From assembly GCF_019649055.1 (NCBI RefSeq), contig NW_026570267.1:310001-374000 (forward strand): a stretch of 64,000 nt of DNA, written 5' to 3'. The stretch is from Paramacrobiotus metropolitanus. Taxonomy: Eukaryota > Tardigrada > Eutardigrada > Parachela > Macrobiotidae. A model generated the notes under the pieces. That model ran no database searches and was not told the origin of the DNA. It saw nothing but the letters and a program-made list of their open reading frames with translations. Positions 49,965 to 60,514 of the stretch are shown one piece after another. The position numbers and the translations under genes were made by a program. The stretch's first letter is position 1, and each line of letters begins with the position of its first letter.

Positions 49965-52683
49965 GTGAAAAATAGTTACGAAGACGTGGAATTATGTGTA
50001 AAGACGAACGCATGCTTCGTGGGTGAGCGAATGTGCGCCAGTAAGATGGAATGCATCCCGCAGAAAGAATGGTGCGACGGGAAACACGACTGCAGAGACA
50101 GGTCCGACGAGGAGAACGATGAGTGTCGCTTGACAACGCCCCTTCCGCCTTGCCACGGAAATGAATTTCGCTGTGGTAATGGGCGTTGTATACCAGGAGC
50201 ATGGGTGTGCGACGGGACCAAGGACTGCGACGATGGTACGGCTGAAACCCTGGCGGACTGGTGTGTCAACAAGAAAATCGACAAAACTGGAGGTGGCTAT
50301 ATGGCCGGTACGTAGACCTTCGATCAATTTTTTTCTGATGTAAATCTTATTATATTATAGATTTTATTATCGTACTTTATAAATTGTTTAAACTAATTTT
50401 TTAAATCGTTTGCTAAGACACAAGTTGGTTAACATAATTTGTAATAAAGATGCATGGTTCATGATTTGTAATACAGATTCTTGCTTGTAATGCAGAGCCT
50501 GGGACGGCAGAAATCTCTACAACTGCTAGCTCAGCGCAGTGTCCGAATACCGATTTCGCTTGCAGCAATGGAGAGTGCATCCCCAGGTCGTGGCGGTGTG
50601 ATCAGGGCGTTGATTGCGCTGATGGCAGTGATGAACACAACTGTCCGGGTGCGTGGACGCTGCCTCCCGCAGCTCTCCATGCCGTGTCGGCGTTGACATG
50701 CGCTCACGACCAGTTCCATTGTGATGCCCCAAACGGGACCGCAATGTGCCTGCCGTTGGGTAAGGTTTGCGATCATCGTAATGACTGTAAAAACGGAACG
50801 GACGAGGGCTTTGGTTGCAAGCTGGCGGAAAAGGAGTGCGAGAAGAACAACGGACAATAAGTGTAACCTTACTCCGCCGGGTCGGAAATGTTCTTGTCCT
50901 CACGGGTATGTATAATGTAAATTGTGAATTATTGGTATATACAGACTACAGTATAACCATCCTGAAATCGATATGCTTTGGTCTGAACAATAAGGTTTTT
51001 AAAATACGAGTAGTTTATTTTTGCTACTGGACTCTGCAAAATCATTCTGTGTGTTTGAAACGAGAATGTCAAGTTCCTGGTGATTATAACGGGACACAGG
51101 GACGTGTTACTGTTTATATTCTTACAATGAAATTGAAATTCTATGATTTTGAAGTACCATTGCTGCTGAATTATGTTGCAGATTCTTTTTGTAGGTACGT
51201 TCTGTCTCCCAACGGAAGGGCTTGCGCTGATGTCGATGAATGTGCAACAAGCTCACAACTTGGAGGCCCTTGCAGTCAACTGTGCATCAATCTGAAAGGC
51301 ACATACAAATGTCACTGCGCTCCCGGTTTCCTCCTGGAATTTGATGGTCACACGTGCAAATCGGCTAATCACGTTCCGTTGCTCATGTATTCCACTGACG
51401 GGGAGATTCGGTACATGGAAACGGAAGGTTTTCGGCATAATGATCTCTTTACAGAAGGGAAACTGACCACGATGACTGTAGGACTTGATTGGAAGCAGAA
51501 TAATAGCTTTGAATCCAGCACGGTAGGAAAATATTTTAGTATAGATGCAAGTCATTGCTCTTTGCAGATACAAGTCTTTCGAGATGCTTAATATTTGAGA
51601 TTTTTCTATTTTCCAGATTTTCTACAGCGATGCTGACCGAAAACATACAATCCGCTACGAATCTACTCACGAACGGAGCGTTATTCTCAAGAATATGGTC
51701 ATGCCGGAAAGCATCGCATTCGACTGGGTCAGCGAAAATCTGTATTACGTGGATGCCGGGAAGCCGGAAACTGGAGTGTGTTCTGTCAGCAGGAAAGCAG
51801 TGCATTGTGCTCCCGTGATCGACGCTGAAATTAATAATCCTCACGGACTGGCGGTTCATCCAGGAAAACGTCTGCTGTCCTTCGCTCAGTGGGGATCACG
51901 GCCGAAGATCGAGCGCCCATGGCTGGATGGCAGTGCAAGTAAGTAACAATGTCCAGGGAATCGAAACAATTACGTGAGTTATCTAAAAACAGCTAAAAAG
52001 TTGGGAACAGAGATTGGCCCTTGAATAGGTATATACAAACTATATATAGTTTGTCGGTTTTTTTTGCGGGAAGTTGAAAATAACATAGTGCTTGTAATGT
52101 TGGTTGATAACTATCGCGCAACTAGAAAGCCGAATTCAGGCTCCAGTGCTGTTTTCTTGATAAATTGCTAACAAAGCATATATTTTATTGTTTAGGGGTT
52201 GTTGTCATTTCCCAGAAGGTGTTATGGCCGAACGCTCTGGTAATCGATTATATCTGGGATCGCTTATATTTTATTGATGCCCAGTTGGACTGGATTGAAT
52301 GTGTATCATACAGCGGGGACGACCGGCGCACGGTTTTCCGCATGGCATTCTCGCATCCTTTCGGCTTAACAATGATCGGCAATCGTCTCTACTGGACAGA
52401 GTGGACGCACCGGGGCATTTACAGTGTATTGACCAACGGGAGCGATTTCCAGCTAGTGCACGACATGTCGATGCGTCCGTTGGGAATAGTGGCTGTGCAT
52501 CCATCGCGGCAGCCCTATTTCGATTCTCCTTGCGAACCCGCTGTTAGTCTCTGCGACCAAATATGCCTGGCTCGTGTAGCGCAGTATTACAATTGCGTCT
52601 GTCAGAGTGGATATCAGCTGGTGAACGATACAAAGTGTGTGCTCTTGGTCCCTTGGATGATCATATTCAGCGGGAAGCTTTGA
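49965..52683 (+). CDS. LDL-receptor-related protein (LDLa-EGF-propeller), truncated
   Basis: This is a secreted or surface lipoprotein-receptor-like protein. Four LDLa modules are visible: [60 protein letters not shown] with [10 protein letters not shown]; and [23 protein letters not shown] modules follow, one calcium-binding type ([19 protein letters not shown]). Then comes a six-bladed YWTD propeller: [80 protein letters not shown] and [13 protein letters not shown] closing EGF ([20 protein letters not shown]) ends at a stop at 52683. No second cluster, transmembrane segment or NPxY tail follows, so it is far shorter than LRP1/LRP2, and either truncated or soluble. Blade three has FAQWG where FWTDWG is usual. 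Some exon joints, around 50.9-51.2 kb, are uncertain. Confidence 0.8.
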
Positions 52684-53785
52684 TTTCGCTTAATCAAGGA
52701 AAGTACAGCTAGTCCACCGTGGCCGGAATCATAATGGCCTCTTTACAGAAGGGAAACTGGCCACCATGACTGTAGGGCTAGACTTGAAGCCGACATCTTG
52801 ATTTTTGAATTTGTAATTTCATTTTTTGATCTTATTAGCTGTGATTTTTTAGCTCTCATCCTATCATGGTAGTGGTATGTGATCCTTTTTATAATTATTT
52901 TGAACGCAGTATCGTTTGTGGGCCGATCTTATAAAGTTTTAGTGTGATGATGATTGCTGATATCGATTTAATTTATTCTAAGCCTGGATCTATCTGATGC
53001 AAAGCGTAACGTAACCTAGGGTTGAAATCATGATTTCATGTTTCATTTCATTTCATGATCATGCGGACCCTCGCGTGAAATGTGAAAAGGAAATGAAATG
53101 AAACGTGTTGCCTAGACACACTCGCTCGCTCTGCGTTAATCTCATTTAACGCTTGGGCGTTAAATGCTATTAACGCTTGTCGAGCTCGCTCGCGATCGCT
53201 TGTTGCCGCTTGTGGATGCCGGGGCAAGTGATCATGGTCAGCCTGGGTGATGTCCGGACGACGCACTGAAGGGCGGTCGCCGGTCACCAGGTGTATGATA
53301 CGAGCCGCGCCGGACACCCCCAAACCGACAGGCAGCCCCCAACCGCGCGCGGAAGACAGAGAGAACAGGGAAAGAAAAGTGAAACAGATCTGCAATACGG
53401 CATACAGGAATGTAGTCGAAAAGTTACAGGAAATTGCGAAATTAAACAGATGAAGAGGCTAAAACTCAGTGGAAAGGAATGGAAAGAGGTTGGGCACAAA
53501 CAGTGTGCAGAAAATTTTCAGCTGATGTGGGGCAGTGAGGAATGGGCGACAGGGAATGGTTTTCGCATTGCGGAGGGTTGCACGGAATGGTAGGAACCGG
53601 AATATACAGCAGTAGAATGTCCAAAGGCTATGGGACATGGCGTGGCAGCGCGTTGGTTTTTGAAATCCCAGGTGGTGCCCGGGTGGTGTAATGTGATCCC
53701 AGGAAATCGCATGTAAAAACATGCAAAACAAATGCGAATGATCTGCCTACACTGGCTACATATTATTGCAGTACGAATAATGATA
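52684..53785. other. Non-coding interval with LRP exon remnant
   Basis: The segment 52738-52798 (CTCTTTACAGAAGGGAAACT and onward) repeats the LRP exon at 51438-51497 with few changes and no open continuation. Around 53037-53108 a short inverted repeat built on TTTCATTTCATTTC / GAAATGAAATGAAA occurs. Frames around 53230-53600 on both strands resemble nothing I recognise. Confidence 0.55.
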
Positions 53786-54299
53786 CAGTGAAACTTCTCT
53801 ACAACATACACCCTCCGTTCCAGGCTTTCTGAATGTTACAGAGGGGTGTATGTTATACAGAAGCTCTGCCCCTAGGGGCACTGCCCTCAGGGGCTCAGGG
53901 GCACAGCCCCCGGGGGTGTTTCTTAACAAAAAAATTAGCAAAATATCAGAGTATGGACATTATTCGGTCTGAATGTTGGTTTTGCTGCCCTTTTGTACGG
54001 TTGGAGTTGGAATATCCGGTAGTAAACAGATTAAAAAGAGAAGCCGGAACTTCCTTTTAGAGACACCGAAATGGTTTTTTTCCCCAGCCTAGCCAACCGT
54101 ATGTTACGCAGGGGTTGAATAAGTTGGTAAAAATGTTACCGGTTCCATAAAAGGTGTATGTTATAGCTGTAAAGGGGTGAATGTTATACAGAGAACTGCC
54201 CCTGTGTTATAGTCTACCGGACGGTTTGGTTCCCAGCCTCATGTATGCAGTAAAGGGGTGAATGTTATAGGAAGGTGAATGTTAAGAGGAGTTTCACTG
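53786..54299. mobile_element. Non-autonomous Tc1/mariner-pogo-like element (MITE), 514 bp
   Basis: The ends are inverted repeats beginning CAGTGAAACTTCTCTACAAC at 53786 and the complement of CAGTGAAACTCCTCTTAACA at 54299. Each end is flanked by TA (53784-53785 and 54300-54301), the target-site duplication of Tc1/mariner/pogo elements. No transposase frame is present. The interior has GC-rich self-complementary GCCCCTAGGGGC tracts and several copies of a GGGGTGAATGTTATA motif. Confidence 0.85.
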
Positions 54300-54399
54300 T
54301 AATGATAGATCACGTACAACTTACAAGTACTAATTGCATTATAATGCTGTTACAAACTAGCGTTATGCAAGCAAACAAACGTTAATTATTATTACAAGC

Positions 54400-56120
54400 C
54401 CAACCTCGGCCTCCGGCCTCGGTCGGGAAAATATAGGATTGAATTTTGAATAACGTTTCAATATTATAATTATTATGGAATTACTGATCTGCAAATATTA
54501 AGTATTGTATTATGGATGGAAAAACTACTACGATTACTGCAGTGCGAAAAATGTCTGAGCGGTTTTTTGTAATCAACTACTTCGCATCGCGTGTAGCAGA
54601 AAAACTTAACATCAGTGATCTCTTGTCACGAAAAAATTTTATTTTACTTTTGTGACGCTGGCTCTTAACTGTGGCTGCAAGTAAATGCCGCATTTACTCA
54701 ATCCATGTTTTACGTCCATATGCCAAACTGTCTGATATTATTAAAATTAATTTGGAACGGAAGTGTCTGCAATTTGCTTAATGGATCCCGCCAATTCAAA
54801 GCAAAAGAAAGTTTCATTGCCTAAAAGAAATAGCAGAAGTTGGTTTATATCATAGGAGATAGAACTGATAAAGATCCCTTCCCCTCTGTCCGACGGGCGA
54901 AAACCACAGCCCTTCGGTCTAACCGGCGAAATGTCTGACAGGCGGAATTCTCTGTTCGGAACTGTTCCCAGTTAGACAGTGGGCGGCGGAACTGTTCCCA
55001 GTTAGACAGTGGGCGAAAATCCTTACAATTCTGTCTAACCGGCGAAAATTCATACCTCTTTGTCTGACCAACGAAAATCAATAACCTTTTTTCTAGCCGG
55101 GGAAAATACCTCCTTCTTTGCCTGACCGGCGAAAATCCTTTCCTTTTTTTCCCGGCGAAGATCTTGTTCTTTTTTTAGCTGTCGAAAATCCCTTGTTTTT
55201 TTTCTAGCTGTCGAAAACCCATAACACTCATTCTGACAGGTAAAATTCTTACAGGCGAACGTTCCTTCCCTACGGTTTGTCTTTGTATATATATATTTGT
55301 ATATATATATACCTCGGCCTTCGGCCTCGGTTGGAAAAAAGTATAACTGAATTCTTATTATCGTTTTAATATTATAATAATTAATAATTATTACGGAATC
55401 ACTGATTTACAAATTTTATTGTTACACTATAAACTACTGCTACGAACCACCGTAAGTCGAAAATGATAACAATCGTTCGGAATGAAATGACGGAAATTTA
55501 TTTGATGGATTCCGTCGGTTTAAAGTGGTTTATATGTACTACTGAACCAGCGAAAATCCAATTTTCTCTGTCTAAGAGTCGAAAATCGCTCTTCCTCTGT
55601 TCGACGTTTTTGTCTGACCAGCAAAATTCCTACCCCTTGGTTTAACCGGCAAAAATCTCTACACCGCTGTCTAACCAGCGAAAATCCCTAGCCTTCTGTC
55701 TAACCGACGAAATTCCTTTCCCAACTTTTAACTGGCAAAACCCTTTCCCTTTATCTGGCCGGCGAAAATCCCTCCCATTTTTGCCTAACCGGCAAAAATC
55801 TCTAACTTTCTGTCCAACCGGTGAAAATCTTTTCCCCACTTGCGAACCGCCAAAAATCCCTGCCCATGTCTAACCGGCGAAAATCTTTTAGATTCTGTAT
55901 AACCTGCAAAATTCCCTTCCCCTCTGTCTGGCTGGCGAAAATCCTTCCCCTTTGTCTGGCCGGCAAAAATTCCTACCCTTTGTCTAACCGGCAAAAATCC
56001 TTAACTTTCTGTCCAACCGGTGAAAATCCTTTCCACACTTTCGAACCGCTAAAAATCCCTACCCGTGTCTAGCCGGCGAAAATCTCATACGTTCTGTCTA
56101 ACCGGCAAAGGTCCTAGCTT
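54400..56120. repeat. Degenerate tandem repeat family, irregular units of about 25-30 bp
   Basis: Units follow the pattern TCTGTCTAACCGGCGAAAAT plus a short variable spacer. They occur at 54880-55260 and again at 55560-56115. Each run is preceded by a palindromic motif, CCTCGGCCTCCGGCCTCGG (54405) and CCTCGGCCTTCGGCCTCGG (55311), and by a shared spacer containing ATTACTGATCTGCAAAT-like sequence. The block therefore looks like a larger element repeated in tandem, each copy with its own tandem-repeat core. Apparent reading frames are repeat translation only. Confidence 0.8.
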
Positions 56121-56439
56121 TGCATTACTTTATAATTAAATAAAATTGTAAGTAACGCTTTTCCGCATTTCTGTATTTCCACAATAAATACACTCGTAAT
56201 TGTAATAAGTTCTGCATTTCTGTAATACACATTTCTGCATTTCCACAATTTCAGTCAAATTAGCATAACGCTGCGCTCTACACGGGATAGTGTTATTCAT
56301 CAGCCAGCGATTTGCGTTCGAAAGTTCCGCATTACGCCAATCCTCTTTTAATTTCTGATGATACGCCAATTAGCGAAATTCGCTTTGAACACATTTAGTA
56401 ATTCGGCGGACGAAAAAATCGAACAATTAAAGTCGTTCA

Positions 56440-57200
56440 ACCAAACTAAATTAAAAAAAATCAGTAAATCAGCGAAATTCATTTCGAACCCGTGTGTTAA
56501 CGCGGAGAGGAAAAAACTGAAAAACGCACCCTTTGAGACAAACTACATGATTGTTTTAAGCATTGTACAAATTCTGCTTCGAAGTTGTATCAGAAGTTCC
56601 CTGTTAAATTACGCCTTTCCGCATTTTTTACATTCCAAAATATCATGCAATTCAGCCGCGCGGTATTAGAGGCTTTGAGCAGAAAACACCATAACCATAC
56701 CTTAACCATCCCTTATCGTGTAGTTGGACGACCGCCATCGAGGTAGCAGTGTACAAAGTACTCAGCGAAGGCGCATAGCTGACTCTGGGTCCCTTCAGAT
56801 TTAATTTGTTTTCTCGCACTGCGTGAAACGATCTCTTTCAAAAATTACATTTACATTCAAAAATGTTTCTCTATTCAAAATGTGTATATCTGGGGAAGTT
56901 AAATTGGGCAGGTGTTAAGGGGAGCCTTTGAAAGTCCATCACCATACGACACGTTTGTATGGTATTCACACTTACCATACGCTCGCACTTAACCATATAG
57001 TATGGTTAAGTGTATGGCTATGGTTAAGTGGAGCAGTTGCTCAAAGCTTCTATTATGCGCATAGTGGTACATATGGCACATACAGTATTGTACTACATGT
57101 GTGTTATTAGTCAGCGGTTTTGGTTCGATAACGTCCGCATCGCCGCCAATCCTATGTTAATTTCTAATGATCAGCCAATCAGCGAAATTCGTTTAGTTGA
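56440..57200. repeat. Dispersed repeat unit, interrupted copy
   Basis: 56460-56668 and 57051-57198 together match 58240-58605 (shared text such as GACAAACTACATGATTGTTT and ATCGCCGCCAATCC). The two parts are split by an insertion at 56669-57050, described separately. Confidence 0.88.
56669..57050. mobile_element. 382-bp inverted-repeat insertion with 5-bp target duplication
   Basis: The insert begins GAGGCTTTGAGCAG and ends CTGCTCCACTTAACC-complement, that is ...TTGCTCAAAGCTTC, giving a terminal inverted repeat of about 13 bp. TATTA is present on both sides (56664-56668 and 57051-57055). The paralogous empty site at 58451-58464 reads GCGGTATTATGCGC with a single TATTA. The interior carries repeated ACCATAC motifs in both orientations. 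It is non-coding. Confidence 0.88.
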
Positions 57201-57240
57201 CAAGTACGTAAGTGCAACTCAAATTATAAATAACAAGCTC

Positions 57241-57266
57241 AACCTCGGCCTCCTGCCTCGGTTGAG
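57241..57266. repeat. Palindromic CCTCGGCC motif, third copy
   Basis: CCTCGGCCTCCTGCCTCGG repeats the motif seen at 54405 and 55311, again upstream of a tandem array, which supports one composite repeat unit occurring three times. Confidence 0.7.
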
Positions 57267-57527
57267 AATATTTAGTACTGATGAAAGAAATGTGGTAGTT
57301 TTATAAAGATAAAAAAAAGATTTTATAAGATTTAGGAAACGGAATTTAACTGATCGGAAAAGCGGTTTGTTTTGGATTATACACGTTCCGTTAATTATAA
57401 CGGAACGTGTATACATATACTTCTGTTTATGGAAGTGCCATCGCTAAAACCGTCGTCTACAAAGAAGGTTGAGCCAAATAACATATTAGCAAAAAATTTC
57501 TATCTATTAGCAAAAAATTTCTGTACT

Positions 57528-58082
57528 TATATCTGGCCGGCGAAAATCCCTGTACTTCTATCTGACCGGCGGAAATTCCTGTACTTCCACCAGACCGGCG
57601 AAAATCCCTGTAGTTCTATCTGACCGGCAAAATCACTGTACTTCTATCTAACCGGCGAAGATCCCTGTACTTACATCAGACCGGCGAAAATCCCTGTACT
57701 TCTATCTGGCCGGCGAAAATCCCTGTACTTCTATCTGACCGGCGGAAATTCCTGTACTTCCATCAGACCGGCGAAAATCTCTTTACTTCCACCAGACCGG
57801 CGAAAATCCCTGTAGTTCTATCTGACCGGCAAAATCACTGTACTTCTATCTAACCGGCGAAGATCCCTGTACTTCTATCTGACCGGCGGAAATTCCTGTA
57901 CTTCCATCAGACCGGCGAAAATCCCTGTACTTCTATCTAGCCGGCGAAAGTCACTGTACTTCTATCGGACCGCCGAAAATCTCTTTACTTCCATCAGACA
58001 GGCGAAAATCCCTGTACTTCTATCTGGCCGGCGAAAATCCCTGTACTTCTATCTGACCGGCGAAAATCCCTTACCCTCTGTC
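57528..58082. repeat. 28-29 bp tandem array with higher-order structure
   Basis: About 19 units of the form TATCTGACCGGCGAAAATCC plus CTGTACTTC stand head to tail. Variants recur in order: units with GGCGGAAATTC, then CATCAGACC or CACCAGACC, then GGCAAAATCAC, then TAACCGGCGAAGATC. This implies that blocks of about five or six units were amplified together. Confidence 0.92.
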
Positions 58083-58239
58083 TCACCGGCAAGAACACTA
58101 TCGGAAATTATATCCTCCAGTCGGGAATTTGCGGATTACAGGAACGTTTATTGTGCTCATCAAATTCCCTTCTTTTTAATAATACTTACTTATATTAGTT
58201 TTTGTATGTACCTTGCCCGTTAAGGTACAGTTATCCTTT

Positions 58240-58610
58240 TCTTTTTTCGCCAATGAAATCAAAAATTCCTTTCGAACCCGTATCGTAACGCGGAGAAGAA
58301 AAAAACTGAAAAACGAACCCTATGAGACAAACTACATGATTGTTTTAAGCATTGTACAAAATTTTGCTTCGCAGTTGTATCAGAAGTTCCCTGTTAAACT
58401 ACGCCTTTCCGGATTTTTTACATTTCCAAAATATTTTACAATTCAGCCGCGCGGTATTATGCGCATACTGGTACATATGGCACATAAAGTATTGTACTAC
58501 TTGTGTGTTATTAGTCAGCGGTTTTGGTTCGATAACTTCCGCATCGCCGCCAATCCCATGTTAATTTCTAATGATCAGCCAATCAGCGAAATTCGTTTTG
58601 TTCCTCTTTC
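58240..58610. repeat. Dispersed repeat unit, uninterrupted copy
   Basis: This is the partner of 56440-57200 without the 382-bp insertion, ending with the shared GATCAGCCAATCAGCGAAAT region. It follows directly after the 28-29 bp array, as the other copy follows its array. Confidence 0.88.
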
Positions 58611-59079
58611 GTAATTCGGACAACGAAAAGATCGAAAAACAAAAGGCGTTGAGACAAACTACATGATTTTAAACGTTTATTAAGCTATCGTGCGAAAATT
58701 ACCGTCGAACGCTGTAGGAGGAGATGTTGGATAAAAAAAACGGCGAAGTAGCTTTGTATATATAATAATGACAAGAACTGAGTACGTATGCAAGTTGAAA
58801 ACCTTATGTATAATTATACTTAATGTTCAGAAATATTCAGTTACAGTAATTAGACAGTTTTAAACCTCATGGTATCGAACTTTGATAATAATAATTTTTA
58901 GCAAGCTGTGCGAAGGGAACTGTGATAGTTATCAGGTACAATAGTTTTCAGGTGATTTGTTTAGAAACTGTGTAAATAGTATAGTTTCAACTTATGGTAC
59001 TCGTATAAATTAATACGGAAACAGTACGAACCCTACCTATGAGTCGTTCAGTCGTAGCGACGAAGCTGTTGTAAATCTT
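58611..59079. other. Non-coding interval between repeats
   Basis: AT-rich sequence with no gene, array or inverted repeat that I can identify. Confidence 0.4.
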
Positions 59080-59972
59080 CAGGGCCCGCGCTCAAGTTCT
59101 GACTCTGACCACTCAAAGTCTGATTCTATGTTTCTTATGTTATTTATTGTTTTCTTATGTTATCTTATGTTTTTCGCCTTATGTTCTCTTATGTTATCCT
59201 ATGTTTTTTGCCTTATGTTTTCTTATGTTTTTTACCTTATGTTATCTTTTGTTATCTGATGTTTATTATGCTATCTTATATTTTCTTATGTTTTTTGCCT
59301 TATGTTATCTGATGTTATCTTATGTTATCTGATGCTTTCTGATCTTATCTTATGTTCTTCTTATGTTTTTCGCCTTATGTTCTCTTATGTTATCTTATGT
59401 TTTTTGCCTTATGTTTCTTATGTTTTTTACCTTATGTTATCTTTTGTTATCTGATGTTTATTATGTTATCTTATATTTTCTTATGTTTTTTGCCTTATGT
59501 TATCTGATGTTATCTGATGCTTTCTGATCTTATCTTATGTTCTTCTTATGTTTTTTGCCTTATGCTATCTTTTGTTTGTTATGTTTTTTAGCTATGTTTT
59601 CTTATGTTTTTTACCTTATGTTATCTCATATTTCTTATGTTTTCTTATGCTATCTTATGTTTTTACCTTATGTTGTCTTAAGTTTTCCTAAGTTTTCTTA
59701 TGAACAAAAGGAAACATTAGATAGCATAGGTACAAAAACATTAGATGACATATTATAAGAAAACATAAGAAAACATAAGATAACGTAAGATAACATAAGA
59801 TAAAAAACATGATAAAACATAAGAAACATAAGAAAACCAAAAGAAACATAAGAAACAAAAGATAGCATAAGAAAACCTAAGAAAACTTAAGATAGCATAA
59901 GAAACAACAGCAGTCAGAGTCCGACTTTGAGTACGAGAGGCAGAGTGAGAGTCAGAGCTTGACGGCGGGCCT
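59080..59972. mobile_element. Large fold-back element with simple-repeat arms
   Basis: The outer ends are inverted repeats. The left end has AGGGCCCGCGCTCAAGTTCT then GACTCTGA and ACTCAAAGTCTGATTCT. The right end (59909-59972) is the complement of the same order, with GCCCGCCGTCAAGCTCTGAC. Inside, the left arm (about 59130-59700) is a long array of CTTATGTTATCTTATGTTTT variants, and the right arm (about 59700-59905) is its complement (GAAAACATAAGATAACATAA). The arms are unequal in length. The structure recalls fold-back transposons such as Drosophila FB. Apparent ORFs (59147-59332 and 59537-59758) are repeat translation. Confidence 0.85.
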
Positions 59973-60482
59973 TACAAGTTAGCCAAAGACGTGTTTGTTA
60001 CAGTAGAAAAACGAAAAACATCCCCTCTACCCGAAACAGCAACGTGAGATACATTGGTGTCCTTAGTTGAACCGCGAAATTTTAGTTTGGAAATTGGTTA
60101 TTTCAAACTTTCGCTTATAGGACATCCTCCAAACTCACCCAGTTTTTCAAAACAATTCATAAAAAAGTTCAATCTCAGGATAATCGTGGCTTGAGCTAAC
60201 ATTTTATGTTAACACTTAAAAACATATGCTCTTTCGAATGAAACTAAGATTACGTCAATCAAGCATTGCACTGATCCAGAGCACCATGATAAATTAGGCT
60301 GGCATTTTATGAAAAAAATAGTGGCAGTCAGTGGTCAATTCTCACAAGTGACGGGCCCCAGGCCTGGACAGTTATGGAAAACTCACATACACCGGCTAAG
60401 GTCACTGACTTTGATCCGGTGATGAATGCTACTTGTGCTGCACCTTTTATAATAATTATTTAGTTCATACTTTATTAGTATG

Positions 60483-60514
60483 AAGGTGGGTACATAAAAT
60501 TGTATACCCACCTT
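60483..60514. repeat. Short hairpin
   Basis: AAGGTGGGTA and TACCCACCTT form a 10-bp stem with a short loop. It could be the end of a small element or a transcribed hairpin. Nothing around it decides. Confidence 0.6.

Noticed and set aside
55642-55994. Repetitive frames on the minus strand (KDFRRLDKGKGF type)
   Set aside because: They translate the 25-30 bp tandem repeat; spacing is irregular and stops interrupt.
57528-58082. CRISPR-like array of 28-29 bp repeats
   Set aside because: There are no unique spacers, since units are contiguous and all variants of one sequence, and the genome is animal.
59147-59758. Hydrophobic frames rich in Phe, Leu and Tyr
   Set aside because: They are translations of the CTTATGTTATC simple-repeat arm of the fold-back element.
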